Positions 16,301 through 25,333 of a stretch of 43,273 nucleotides of DNA are shown piece after piece. The notes under the pieces were generated by a model. The model was not told the DNA's origin and searched no databases. It worked only from the letters and a program-made list of their open reading frames with translations. The translations under genes and the position numbers were made by a program. This DNA is from CAZCGA01 sp964498075 (GTDB taxonomy: Bacteria; Desulfobacterota; Binatia; HRBIN30), in assembly GCA_964498075.1 (NCBI GenBank), contig CAZCGA010000043.1, forward strand, positions 1 through 43,273, in the 5' to 3' direction. Within the stretch, counting starts at the first letter, position 1; every line of letters starts with the position of its first letter.

Positions 16301-17973
16301 CGGATGGTGAACGGGAGGTTGATGCGCGCCTCGGCTGCGCGAGCAAAGATCTGCACCGTCGGATTCACGAACGGCAGGTACTTGAGCGGGCGGCCGAAGA
16401 GCGGGCGCGTTTCGAAACGCGCCGCGAGCTGGTAGTCGGAGGTACCGTTCTTCAGGCTCTCGTATACCCGCTCGGCCATGAAGCGGCTGTGCTCTGCGCC
16501 GGCGTCGCTGGTCCAGTCGGGGCTCACGAGGACGTAGCGTACGCGCTTGTCTTGCAACGCGGCGAGCGCCGACTCGTCGGCCGACAGGCGCACCGGCTGC
16601 ACGCCGGCGGGGAAGAGCGGTAACTGATCCACCAGACCGAAGTAGCCTACCGCGTCGCCGGCATTCGTGCGCTCGGCCAACCAACGGCCCGCGTCCTGGC
16701 GCGCGTCGAAGAGCATTTGGTAGGTGAGGTCCACATCCTTGACGCCGAGCCATCCGACGCCAATGACGATCGCGCTGACCGCGACCGCCTTTGCCGCTGT
16801 GCCTGTACGCCACGCGAGGACAACCACGCGCGCCGCGAAGAACGCCAGGATGAACGCCGGGAAGATCGCGTAGCGGTACTGCATGTGCCGCACCGGCATG
16901 ATCGTCAGCACGAGGTGACCCAGCCACATCGCCGCCAACACCCTCGCGAACGGCGTCGAGCGCCAGGTCGCCACCACGCCAAGGCACGCCACAGCCAGCA
17001 ACACCGGCCCCATGGCTTCACACAGCGCGTCACCGACGTCGAGAAACAGTTGCGCGTACCCGGCAACGGTCGGCGGCCGCAGCCGGCCCAGCTCGGCCAC
17101 GTAGAAGAAGGTGCGCTCGAAGTTCCGCAGGTACTCGAGGTGCGCGACGAAGCGCCGCGGGCTGATGATCACGCCATTGGCCAGCACGTAGACCACACAC
17201 GCCGACACCAGTATCGCCAGCAGCGCCGCCCAGCGGCTGCGATCGGCGGCCGACCCATGGTGATGGACTGCCAGTACGGCCGCGGCGGGCAGCAGCACCC
17301 CGTAGGCCTGGTCCTTCGTCGCCACCGCCAGCGCCGCGACGGCACCGAACGCGACGGCGCGCCGTACGGTGAAACCGTGCGCGACACTTCTCGCCAGGAC
17401 AAGGATCGCGAGCGCCGTCCAGAACAACACCGGTACATCGAGGTTGCCGGTGCGCGCGTAGTAGAGCATCGGCCCCGTGAGTCCCGCAACTGCCGCAGCC
17501 ACGACTCCGGTGGCGCGGTCCCACGCGGTTGTGGCGATCAAGTAGGCTGTCATGACCAGGCCGCACGCCATCATCAACGTCACCAGGCGGCCGACCAGCG
17601 CCAGAGTGAACACGGCCGCAGTCGGATCGGCAAAGCCGTACGGATACTCGGCCGAAGGAGCGGACAAGCCGCCGGACAGAACCAGGTAGACAACGTAGGG
17701 AGCGTAGCAGACGCCGAGCACGAGGTAGTGGAACAACGGATACGCCACGTACCAATCGGGCCTCGACGCCACGAGGAGGTTGTGCAGCTCCGCCAGTACG
17801 TTGATTCCGGCGACCCCGTCGACGTCCCAGCCGTGAAGGACCAACGCCGGAGCGGTCACCTGCGGCAACCCCCACCAGATCGCCGGGGCGTACACGACGA
17901 GCGCGGCCACGCCGATGAGCCACAGCGTCGCGTCTCTCCAGAACGGCGGATCTGTCGTGAGCCGCGATGCCAC
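16282..17973 (-). CDS. GT-C-like polytopic membrane glycosyltransferase
   Basis: A 563-residue integral membrane protein with about ten transmembrane helices in the first 440 residues and a soluble C-terminal part, the layout of GT-C (GT39/ArnT/PMT-like) enzymes that take sugars from polyprenyl phosphates on the outer face of the membrane. The acidic pair expected in the first extracytoplasmic loop is probably in HGWDVDGVAG, soon after the first helix. ATKDQAYGVLLP and MPVRHMQYRYAIFPAF are recurrent in this class. The frame extends to 18060, but GTG 17973 is the first start after the stop of the upstream oxidoreductase gene (25-base gap). It is the last gene of the long minus-strand locus. 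The exact family and sugar are not determinable. Confidence 0.72.
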   Translation of the reverse strand: MASRLTTDPPFWRDATLWLIGVAALVVYAPAIWWGLPQVTAPALVLHGWDVDGVAGINVLAELHNLLVASRPDWYVAYPLFHYLVLGVCYAPYVVYLVLSGGLSAPSAEYPYGFADPTAAVFTLALVGRLVTLMMACGLVMTAYLIATTAWDRATGVVAAAVAGLTGPMLYYARTGNLDVPVLFWTALAILVLARSVAHGFTVRRAVAFGAVAALAVATKDQAYGVLLPAAAVLAVHHHGSAADRSRWAALLAILVSACVVYVLANGVIISPRRFVAHLEYLRNFERTFFYVAELGRLRPPTVAGYAQLFLDVGDALCEAMGPVLLAVACLGVVATWRSTPFARVLAAMWLGHLVLTIMPVRHMQYRYAIFPAFILAFFAARVVVLAWRTGTAAKAVAVSAIVIGVGWLGVKDVDLTYQMLFDARQDAGRWLAERTNAGDAVGYFGLVDQLPLFPAGVQPVRLSADESALAALQDKRVRYVLVSPDWTSDAGAEHSRFMAERVYESLKNGTSDYQLAARFETRPLFGRPLKYLPFVNPTVQIFARAAEARINLPFTIRQRRHT

Positions 17974-17998
17974 GATCGTTGCGTTCGAGCTCGAGTGC

Positions 17999-19009
17999 TT
18001 AGCGGAGCGCGGGCAGGACTTCCTTCGCCAGCAGCTGCAGCGACGTGACCGCCACGTCACGCGCGATCCCGGCAGATCCGGGCACGACGTGGCAGAAGTC
18101 GAGGCCGAGGGCCGCGAGCTGCTTCAGGCGCGGGATGGCAACCTCGGGCGGGCCGGCGATGCCGTACCAGTCGATGAACTCGTCTTCGAGCGCGCGCGCG
18201 TGCTGCGCCGCCGCTTCGGTGTGATGGCGCATGTCGTAGTGCTCGCGCAGGAACGCCGCGGCCTTCTGCAGCGGCGCGGGGAGCCGCGCAAGGTTGGAGC
18301 CGGCAAACGCGGAGAAGCGCGCAAAGGTCGCCACTGTGCCGCGCACCGCATCGCGCGCCACCGCCCGGTCGGGGTTGACCGCGCAGTTCACGAAAGCGCC
18401 GTACCGCAGCGACTCGGGCGCACGCCCCGCAGCCCGCGCCGCCGCTCGCGCGGTCTCCAGCGCCCATCCAAGGTGGTCGGGGTCGGCACCGACGGCAAAG
18501 GCGATGCGGTCCGCATGCCGCGCCGCGACGCCGATCACGCGCGGCCCGGTGGCGGCGATCTCGACGGGAACCTTCGGGACATCCACCGAACGCAGCCACT
18601 CGATCCGACTCGCGAAGCCGTCACGCTCCACCGTGTCGCCCCGCAGGTATGCCTGCAGCGTCACCACGTAGCGTTCGAAATCGGCGACGCGATCCTCATG
18701 CTTGCCGATGCGCTGCACCGACGAGTCGCCGCGCCCGATACCGCAGACCGCCCGCCCCTTGCTCTCCACCTGCAGCGCCAACGCGGCCGACGCCGTCACC
18801 GCCGGATCGCGGGTCACCGAGTTGGTCACGCCGGGACCGAGCCGAATCGTCGCCGTGGCGTGCGCCGCCAGCATGAGCTGTCCCCACACTTCCGGCGCGA
18901 GGTTCTGACTGTCCGGAAAGATCAGGCTGGCGAAGCCCAGCCCTTCCGCCATCTGCGCCAGGTGCGCCGCCCTTCCGGGCAACGCCGCCAGCGCTACGCC
19001 GATTTCCAT
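17999..19009 (-). CDS. LLM-class flavin-dependent oxidoreductase (F420-type)
   Basis: A 336-residue TIM-barrel enzyme of the luciferase-like monooxygenase family. MEIGVALAALPG, RLGPGVTNSVTRDP, CGIGRGDSS and VPVEIAATGPRVIGVAARHAD follow the pattern of F420-dependent methylene-tetrahydromethanopterin reductase-like members more closely than that of FMN luciferases. It would act on a small organic substrate in the cytoplasm with F420 or FMN. The start at ATG 19009 lies 18 bases after the stop of the hydrolase-membrane fusion gene, and the GT-C gene follows 25 bases downstream, so it is cotranscribed with glycan genes for no evident reason. The family is clear; cofactor and substrate are inferred. 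Confidence 0.88.
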   Translation of the reverse strand: MEIGVALAALPGRAAHLAQMAEGLGFASLIFPDSQNLAPEVWGQLMLAAHATATIRLGPGVTNSVTRDPAVTASAALALQVESKGRAVCGIGRGDSSVQRIGKHEDRVADFERYVVTLQAYLRGDTVERDGFASRIEWLRSVDVPKVPVEIAATGPRVIGVAARHADRIAFAVGADPDHLGWALETARAAARAAGRAPESLRYGAFVNCAVNPDRAVARDAVRGTVATFARFSAFAGSNLARLPAPLQKAAAFLREHYDMRHHTEAAAQHARALEDEFIDWYGIAGPPEVAIPRLKQLAALGLDFCHVVPGSAGIARDVAVTSLQLLAKEVLPALR

Positions 19010-19027
19010 GTGCGTATCCGTGACCTC

Positions 19028-20578
19028 TCAGTAGCCGATCGGGAAGATCGCCGCCGGGAACCACGCCAGGAACAACGCGGTGAACACCCCGCTGGCGACC
19101 GGATTCCCCGACACCGTGTACAAGCGCGCCGCCACCGCCTCCATGAGCGGCAGCGTGATGGCCAGCGCCGGAATCATCAGGCCGATGACGGGCGGCAGCG
19201 TCCCGAAGTCGTTGATCGCCACCGTCAAGCCGACCAAGATCAAAAGCTTTGCAGCCAGCGAACGCAGGACGGCGCGCCAGTCCCCGGGCGGCCGCAGCGC
19301 CACTTCGAGGCCGATGCCCAACGGCAGGAACATCACCGCAACGACGGCGAACCACGCGGAGCGCTGGCCACTCAGCGTGATGTTGAAGAAGACGCGCGAC
19401 ACCGCCACCCCATACGTCGCGTAGACGACGGCGAACGCCGCGGCGCCGAGCAGCGCCGCACGCAGCCGCTCGCTCCACGGCTGCACCATCGGCGTACGAC
19501 CCCAGCCGACCCACACCGCGTACACCCCGCCCGCAATCAGGAAGAACGACACGAGCTCGTTGCCCGCGGCGTATGGCAAGAACGAGAGCGGCGTACCGCC
19601 AAACAGGACGACGCCCGCAACCAGCATCGACGCCCCGAGCACCCACACGGCACCGCGCTTGGGCGCCCCGGGAATTGGACGCGTACGCAACACCGCCCCG
19701 GCGAGGAAACCGGCGAGCGGGAAGATGATCAGGAAGCCGGTGAGGATGGTGATGATGCCCTCGCGCAATATCCCGGGTGGCGCCGCCTGGAACGGCGCGG
19801 CCGGCAAGCTCCACGTGCCCCGCAACCAGTCGACGATCTCGCGGACCGGCACTTCGGAAAACAGGATGGACACGTGATCGTGACCCGGAACTTCCACCAG
19901 GCGTCGCGCCGTGCCGGCTGCCAGGTCGCCCGACGCCGCCGGCAGCGCGCCTACCGCCGTCCCGCTGAGGCGGCTCATCGCCGCGCGGCTCATGACATGG
20001 ATGCGCTGCGGATCGTTGCTGGCAAGGATCAAGAGCGCGTTGCGCGGATTGCTGGTGCCACCACCGAGCCCGCTGCCCGAGATCGGGACCACGGCATCGA
20101 TGCCTTCGTGCTGCACCGCATACAGGTACACCGCCGCCGCACCCATCGAATGGCCGACCAGCGCAATGCGGTGCGCGTCGACCTCCGGGCGGGTGCCCGC
20201 GTACTCAATGAGGCTGGCGATGTCGTCACCCAGCCCGGAGAAATTGAAGGGCGTCGCGTTCTGCCCGTGGCCGCGAAAGTCGGCCGCCAGCACCGCAAAT
20301 CCGTTGTGCACCAGACCCCGCACCAGCCAGCTCATCGCTTGGCGGCTGGCGGAAAAGCCATGCTGGACGATGACCAGCAGCGGCGGTGGCGATGACGGCT
20401 CCGGCGGCCCGAAGCGATCCGTCGGCGGCGCGACGGGCAGCACGAGCCACGCCGGCATCGCGTCGATGCGTACCTCCTCGCGATAGTAACGCCGATCGAT
20501 AGTGGCCAGTCGGTGCGACCCGGTCGCAAACACGATCAGGAAGAACACCCCCAGCAGAACGTTGACGCGACGGCTCAT
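19028..20578 (-). CDS. Alpha/beta hydrolase fused to a C-terminal multipass membrane domain
   Basis: A 516-residue protein. An N-terminal signal-anchor helix (residues 6-21) is followed by an alpha/beta-hydrolase domain (about 65-250): oxyanion region VQHGFSASRQ, FRGHGQNATPF, nucleophile Ser144 in VGHSMGAAA, probable acid Asp189 in LASNDP, and base His233 or His235 in VPGHDHVS. Residues about 275-516 form eight or so hydrophobic helices. The hydrolase is probably extracytoplasmic and held at the membrane. ATG 20578 (MSRRVNVLLG) is preferred to an upstream in-frame start because GGGGA lies 6 bases before it. The LLM gene follows after 18 bases. An acyl-ester or lipid substrate, perhaps on the glycan, is plausible, but the sequence does not prove it. 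Confidence 0.8.
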   Translation of the reverse strand: MSRRVNVLLGVFFLIVFATGSHRLATIDRRYYREEVRIDAMPAWLVLPVAPPTDRFGPPEPSSPPPLLVIVQHGFSASRQAMSWLVRGLVHNGFAVLAADFRGHGQNATPFNFSGLGDDIASLIEYAGTRPEVDAHRIALVGHSMGAAAVYLYAVQHEGIDAVVPISGSGLGGGTSNPRNALLILASNDPQRIHVMSRAAMSRLSGTAVGALPAASGDLAAGTARRLVEVPGHDHVSILFSEVPVREIVDWLRGTWSLPAAPFQAAPPGILREGIITILTGFLIIFPLAGFLAGAVLRTRPIPGAPKRGAVWVLGASMLVAGVVLFGGTPLSFLPYAAGNELVSFFLIAGGVYAVWVGWGRTPMVQPWSERLRAALLGAAAFAVVYATYGVAVSRVFFNITLSGQRSAWFAVVAVMFLPLGIGLEVALRPPGDWRAVLRSLAAKLLILVGLTVAINDFGTLPPVIGLMIPALAITLPLMEAVAARLYTVSGNPVASGVFTALFLAWFPAAIFPIGY

Positions 20579-20659
20579 ACGCGATCCCCGTGTGTCACGA
20601 CTCACCCCCTGCGGACCCGCACTGACAGCCCCGGCGGCAAAAATCAAGTTGACGCAGGT

Positions 20660-22078
20660 TCAATCTTCGACCACGTGCCGCTCGAACTCGCGCCGGTGCG
20701 TCTGCCAGCGACCCGCATCGAAGCGCCCGGTCGTGTCGAGGCAATCGACGGCGGCGTACGCCATGGCCAGTGTGTGATGCGTGTTGTCGTGCGCAAACAA
20801 CCCTTGGCGCCCCAGGGTCAGCACGCGATCGAGGCCGCTCGCCCACGCGTCGAGGACGCCGAACGGGCCTTCGTAGCCGCAGCGATAGATCGGATAGGCA
20901 TGCGCGAGCCGCTTGGTGACCACGCGGAGAACCGGCGCCGCGATCGGCAAGCCGCACCGCGCCAGCGAATCGCGCACCACCCCGGCCAGCTCGTCGTCGG
21001 AAGACCGCCACACGGGATCATCGACCGTGCACGGCAGCTCGCCGCACAGAACTGTGCGATCGGGTGGGTCGGTGCGGCCGCTGTAGTTCTTCGGCTCCGA
21101 CAAGCGGGTGAGCTGGATGTCCGCTCCCGGAAAGTAGTGCGCGTCGAACGGCGTGAACTGCGGCTGCGCGAGGACGAGGTAGATCAGGATCATGGCGCGG
21201 TAGTCGAGTCCGCGACTCGCCGCGATGACGTCCGCCGACGCCGGGGGTTCAACGATCCGCGCCAACGTGGTCACCGGAATCGTGGACCACACGTACTCCG
21301 CCTCCACCGTTTGCCGCACACCATCGGTCTCGTGCTCGATGCGATGCGGACTGCCGATGCGGAGCCGCCGCACGGCGGCGTGTAGCCGGATGTCCGCGCC
21401 CGCGTCCCGCGCCGCAGCGCCGACAGCGCGACTGATCTGGCCGTAGCCGCCACGCGGGTAGAAAAAACGTCCCGCCCCTGGCGCCTTGAAGCCCGGAACC
21501 AGACCGAGCGCCTTGCGCGCCATCTTGCCGAGCGATCCCGCCGACACGCGGCGATACGCTTGCGTGGCCGACAGCTCCTGCGGCGGCACCCCCCAGATCT
21601 TCACGGCGTAGGGAAAGTAGAAGTCGTTGCAGATGGTGGTCCCAAGGTTGCGCTCCAGCACGCTCGCGAAGCTCTCTGCCGCCGCACCGCTTGTGGCGGT
21701 AAAGGGTTTGCGCAGCGCGTCGACCGCAACGCCCGCGGCGAACGAGGGCGGCAAGTGCAGCAGGAGGTCCAGCGGCTTGAGCGGGAAGTGTACCCACCGC
21801 CCGCGCAGGTGAATGCGCCCGTGCCGCACCCGCTCGCGTAAGTCGTCTGCCAACAGTGTCCGCAGGTCGTGCAGGATCTCCGGTTGACACGACGGATGCA
21901 GGCGGTGACTGCCGTAATCCACCGGTACGCCGTCCAGCTCGAAGCTGCCGGCGTTGCCGCCGACGTCACCGCCTTGCTCACACACCACCACCCGCGCCTT
22001 CCCTTGGCGATGCAGCTGCCACGCCGCTGCGACCCCGGCCGGACCGGCCCCAAGCACCGCCACTCGGACTGTACTCAT
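20660..22078 (-). CDS. FAD-dependent oxidoreductase, UGM/protoporphyrinogen-oxidase-like
   Basis: A 472-residue flavoprotein. The Rossmann motif VLGAGPAGVAAA begins at residue 8, and GGDVGGNAGSFELDGVPVDYGSHRLHP is the conserved region of the protoporphyrinogen oxidase/UDP-galactopyranose mutase/amine oxidase group (split here as GGDVGGNAG and VDYGSHRLHP). FPYAVKIWGVPPQELSAT and a C-terminal HTLAMAYAAVD complete the pattern. It shares blocks with the product of 34305-36113 (PLKPL, then K-W-G-P), so the two are paralogues, but it lacks that protein's membrane tail. In surface-glycan loci such enzymes can isomerise or oxidise nucleotide or lipid-linked sugars. It lies 12 bases from the ICMT-type gene upstream. 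The family is firm; the substrate is not. Confidence 0.82.
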   Translation of the reverse strand: MSTVRVAVLGAGPAGVAAAWQLHRQGKARVVVCEQGGDVGGNAGSFELDGVPVDYGSHRLHPSCQPEILHDLRTLLADDLRERVRHGRIHLRGRWVHFPLKPLDLLLHLPPSFAAGVAVDALRKPFTATSGAAAESFASVLERNLGTTICNDFYFPYAVKIWGVPPQELSATQAYRRVSAGSLGKMARKALGLVPGFKAPGAGRFFYPRGGYGQISRAVGAAARDAGADIRLHAAVRRLRIGSPHRIEHETDGVRQTVEAEYVWSTIPVTTLARIVEPPASADVIAASRGLDYRAMILIYLVLAQPQFTPFDAHYFPGADIQLTRLSEPKNYSGRTDPPDRTVLCGELPCTVDDPVWRSSDDELAGVVRDSLARCGLPIAAPVLRVVTKRLAHAYPIYRCGYEGPFGVLDAWASGLDRVLTLGRQGLFAHDNTHHTLAMAYAAVDCLDTTGRFDAGRWQTHRREFERHVVED

Positions 22079-22090
22079 CAGCTCGCCAGC

Positions 22091-22663
22091 TCAGACGAGA
22101 AATGGAACGAAGCGCTTCGTGTGCGCACAGTACTCCTCGTATCCGGTCAACGTACTCGTGAGCATCTGCTCCTCGCGCACCGCCTGCTGCACCACGTAGG
22201 GGACCATCACTGCGACGCCGAGCACCAGCCAGGAGTTCAGCGTCAGCTCGAAGCCGAAGAGCAACAGCAGGTCGCCGGCATAGATCGGGTGCCGGATGTA
22301 GCGGTACACGCCGGTCGCCACGACCGTTTGTTGGCGCCGGATCTGCGGCGCTTCGATGTCGGACCAGTTGGCACCGAGTTGCCCCCGTCCGAGAACCGCC
22401 ACGGCGAGGCCCAACGTGTAGGTCAACACACCGATGATGCGCAGCCGTCGCGGCTCCGCCAGGACCGGGAGAATTTCCGGCAGGAGCGTCTGCGCGACGA
22501 TGCCGGCGAGGATGGCGGTCTTGATCATCTTGAGCAGGCGCTGAAACGCCGACACCGCGCGGACGGCTGCTTCCCCGCCGCTGGCCTGCCGGCGTTTCAA
22601 CAGCTCCCACACCAGCTTGTGTGCAATCAGCCCGGCCAGCAGGTAGAGGCGTACGAATATCAT
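22091..22663 (-). CDS. Isoprenylcysteine carboxyl methyltransferase (ICMT/PEMT) family membrane protein
   Basis: A 190-residue membrane protein with four to five helices. The C-terminal signature YRYIRHPIYAGDLLL (around 118-132), then EEQMLTSTLTGYEEYCAHTKRFVP, is that of the ICMT/phospholipid methyltransferase family, which binds AdoMet inside the membrane and methylates lipid-like or prenylated acceptors. Bacterial members are mostly uncharacterised. It starts 18 bases after the GT2 gene and ends 12 bases before the FAD oxidoreductase, so it is embedded in the glycan operon; a polyprenyl- or lipid-linked acceptor would fit. The family call is strong. Confidence 0.88.
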   Translation of the reverse strand: MIFVRLYLLAGLIAHKLVWELLKRRQASGGEAAVRAVSAFQRLLKMIKTAILAGIVAQTLLPEILPVLAEPRRLRIIGVLTYTLGLAVAVLGRGQLGANWSDIEAPQIRRQQTVVATGVYRYIRHPIYAGDLLLLFGFELTLNSWLVLGVAVMVPYVVQQAVREEQMLTSTLTGYEEYCAHTKRFVPFLV

Positions 22664-22681
22664 CCGGGTGGCGAGAATGGT

Positions 22682-23611
22682 CTACGAGCCGCCCCGCTCG
22701 CCGTCGTCTCGGCGCAGTTCCTTCGGCTGCACACCGAAAACCCCGTTCGGGCTGAGGCGCCCGAGGCGCGTGGCCATCGCGTCGCCGAGCATACCGATCA
22801 ACAGGAGTTGCAAGGCGCTCAAGAACGCGAGGATCGCCGAGGCCGAGATGTTGGGATCGCGGATCATGTCGATGGCCATCTTGATGGTTCCATAGGTCAG
22901 GCACGCAATGACCAGAGGCAGAAACACCCGCAACGGGCGGAACAGCATCGCCGTCCGCAGCGTCAGGATGGCGAAGTTGCCGGCGTCGCGCGCAGCGATC
23001 TTCGAAGTGCCCTGGCGCTCGCGATAGTTGATCGGCAGGTAACTCACCGCGTACTTGTCGCAATGCATCGCCAGCGTGATCGTCGTGGTGAAGCTGAACT
23101 GGTCGGGCAGGATCGGGAAGTACTGCATCACCACGTCGCGGCGAAACACCCGCAACCCGCTGTTGACGTCGGGGATGCGCGCGTCGGCGACGTAGTTCGC
23201 CAGGTGACTCAGCACCCATTTTGCGGGACGTCGGACGAGTGGGATGCTGACGCGGTCGCCGGTGCGCGCACCAACCACCATGTCGGCGTGCTCCAGCTCG
23301 GCCAGCAGGACCGGCAGATGGGCCGCCGGGTAGGTGCCGTCGGCGTCGAGCATCGCGACGATCTCATGCGTTGCCACCGCGATGCCGGTCTTCAAGGCTG
23401 CACCGTAGCCGCGGTTGCTGCGGTGCTGGATGACGCGCGCGCCCGCCGCACTGGCCGCCCGCGCCGTCCCATCGGTGGAGCCGTCGTCGACGACGATCAC
23501 TTCGCTCTCGATGTGCGTACGCTGCAGGAGGCCCTGCACTTCCGCGACGACCGCAGCCACGGTGGACTCCTCGTTGAATGCCGGGATGATGATGCTCACC
23601 GCTTGGGTCAT
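22682..23611 (-). CDS. GT2 polyprenyl-phosphate sugar synthase-like glycosyltransferase
   Basis: A 309-residue GT-A fold enzyme. It begins with SIIIPAFNEESTV, has the nucleotide-binding VVDDGSTDGT (DD at 42-43), RGYGAALKTG and the metal-binding DAD at 89-91. VNSGLRVFRRD and INYRERQGTSKI are typical of the DPM1/GtrB/ArnC-like branch, which moves a sugar from a nucleotide to polyprenyl phosphate. Two helices near 228-250 and 262-283 anchor it. Three GT-C-like genes in the same operon would use such a lipid-linked sugar. The gene lies 19 bases after the GT39-like gene and 18 bases before the ICMT-type gene. The class is confident; the sugar is unknown. Confidence 0.88.
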   Translation of the reverse strand: MTQAVSIIIPAFNEESTVAAVVAEVQGLLQRTHIESEVIVVDDGSTDGTARAASAAGARVIQHRSNRGYGAALKTGIAVATHEIVAMLDADGTYPAAHLPVLLAELEHADMVVGARTGDRVSIPLVRRPAKWVLSHLANYVADARIPDVNSGLRVFRRDVVMQYFPILPDQFSFTTTITLAMHCDKYAVSYLPINYRERQGTSKIAARDAGNFAILTLRTAMLFRPLRVFLPLVIACLTYGTIKMAIDMIRDPNISASAILAFLSALQLLLIGMLGDAMATRLGRLSPNGVFGVQPKELRRDDGERGGS

Positions 23612-23630
23612 CGCTGCCTTCGCATGATCG

Positions 23631-25322
23631 TCACTGAGCGTCGCTCCCCCGCCCCCGACACACCGTCACCTCACCGCCGCCCAGCGTACCGGGGAACACT
23701 TTGACGACTTCATAGTCTCGTTGCACCGCGTCCCAGACCTCCGACCTATAAGCCTTCAACTGGATCGGCAAGGTGTACACCACCCACACCCGCGAATGGG
23801 AGCGGCGCACCGCTTCCAACTGCGCCGCCGTTTCGGCCACCTCCCAGTGCGGTGCAAAGTAGCGCTGATAGGCGAAGCCGGCCAGTCCAACGGCCACGAT
23901 CGCATCGTCCGGTCCCCGCGCCTGCTCGACGAAGTCGCGCGCCCCGGTGAAGTCTTGCTTCGGAAGTGCATAACAACGCGGCAGCGAGAGGACCGACGCC
24001 GCGATCATCAAGCCGGCCAGCGCGACGCCCACACGGTCCGCAGGCGACGGGCGCAGGGGGAACACGCTCGACAGCGCGCGTGGCAGGGCGAACGCGCCAT
24101 GCACGACGATCAACAACGCGAAGCCCATCGAGAAGAAGAAGAACCGCGGCCAGAGGTTGTGCCCCAGGCCCACCATGGTGGCGCCGCCGAGCAGCGGCGG
24201 CAGCAGCATGGCCAACGCCGCCAGCCAGTCGCGCCGCAGCAGGCTCACGCAGCCCGCCGCGGCGACCAGCGCGCCAGCCGCGACCACCACGCCGGCCCCA
24301 AAACCGACGCGCAAGCTCTGCAGGCTCTCAATGATGACCCAGAGCGGCTGCGTCCACTCCGATTCCAACGACACCTCGTGCAACGCCGTCCGAACAAATT
24401 CGGGGAGCGCCAGCGCGTAGAGCTGCAGCGTCAGGCTCCCCGCCAGCAACCAGGCGAGCACCGGCCGCCAGAAACCACCGGCGGCGCGCCACCGCCCCGC
24501 GGCCCGCCCGAGCACGCGCGTGCTGTAGAGCAGAGCGTGGGCGGCGGGCACGAAGATCATGGTGAGATGAGTCCACATGCCCAGCGCGACTGCGATCGCG
24601 TAGGCGATCCACCAGCGCCAGGCGGCGTGCGACACGCCCTCGATCCACAACCACGTCGCCAGCGTGGCGAAGAACATCAGGCCCATGTAGCCCCGCGCGT
24701 TCTGCGAGAACCACACGTGGTGGTACGACACGGTCATCAGAACACACGTCAGCAGAGCCTCACGCGCATCCAGCACGCAGCGCCCCAGCAGAAAGAGCGC
24801 CCACAGGCTGGCGACGCCGAACAGCACGGACGGCAGGCGCAGCACCCACGCGCTCTCTCCCAAGCCGGCAATCGCGACGTGGGCGAAGATGGAGAACAGC
24901 ATGTGCTGGTTCTGCGAGTCGAACTTGGTGACGATTTGCCCGAGCGGCGCGCGGACGAAGTCGACCAGCGTCAGCACTTCATCGAACCACAAGCCCGAGT
25001 TGAGGCGCCACACGCGCAAGGCGAGGGCCACGACGCTCAACCCACCGAGCAGAACCCATACCCCCGCGCTACCGCGTCTGCCCTCGGAGACGGCGAGACG
25101 GGGAGCGGGCGAGCGACGCTGCCGGAAGACCGTCACGCCGGCAGCCACGAGCAGCGCACCATGCGCGACCAACAGGCCACGGAACAGCGTCGGGCCCCAC
25201 TGCAGTCGGCCCGTGGTCGTGCCCAGCAACGCCCCTTCGATCGCGGCGCTGGACCACACCCCAGCAAGGCACAGGAGCAGCGCACCGCCTCCCGTGAGCA
25301 GGGCGGGGACCAGAGCAGGCAT
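23631..25322 (-). CDS. GT39/ArnT-like membrane glycosyltransferase
   Basis: A 563-residue membrane protein with about 11-12 helices. The diagnostic acidic pair of the GT-C fold is in SGLWFDEVLTL (D114, E115), in the first long loop after a helix. QNQHMLFSIFAHV, LRLPSVLFGVASLWALFLLGR and VSYHHVWFSQNARGYM follow the protein-mannosyltransferase/ArnT pattern. Residues about 455-563 are a soluble domain. It should transfer a sugar from a polyprenyl phosphate to an acceptor outside the cytoplasm. ATG 25322 lies 11 bases after the stop of the SBBP propeller gene, so enzyme and secreted protein are made together. An acceptor relation between the two is an inference. Confidence 0.85.
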   Translation of the reverse strand: MPALVPALLTGGGALLLCLAGVWSSAAIEGALLGTTTGRLQWGPTLFRGLLVAHGALLVAAGVTVFRQRRSPAPRLAVSEGRRGSAGVWVLLGGLSVVALALRVWRLNSGLWFDEVLTLVDFVRAPLGQIVTKFDSQNQHMLFSIFAHVAIAGLGESAWVLRLPSVLFGVASLWALFLLGRCVLDAREALLTCVLMTVSYHHVWFSQNARGYMGLMFFATLATWLWIEGVSHAAWRWWIAYAIAVALGMWTHLTMIFVPAAHALLYSTRVLGRAAGRWRAAGGFWRPVLAWLLAGSLTLQLYALALPEFVRTALHEVSLESEWTQPLWVIIESLQSLRVGFGAGVVVAAGALVAAAGCVSLLRRDWLAALAMLLPPLLGGATMVGLGHNLWPRFFFFSMGFALLIVVHGAFALPRALSSVFPLRPSPADRVGVALAGLMIAASVLSLPRCYALPKQDFTGARDFVEQARGPDDAIVAVGLAGFAYQRYFAPHWEVAETAAQLEAVRRSHSRVWVVYTLPIQLKAYRSEVWDAVQRDYEVVKVFPGTLGGGEVTVCRGRGSDAQ

Positions 25323-25333
25323 GCGGGCGGCGC

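Noticed and set aside
17915..20395. An 826-codon plus-strand open frame
   Set aside because: It is antisense to three well-supported genes (LLM oxidoreductase, hydrolase fusion, GT-C end), is extremely Arg/His/Gln-rich and has no recognisable motif; long shadows are expected at this GC content.
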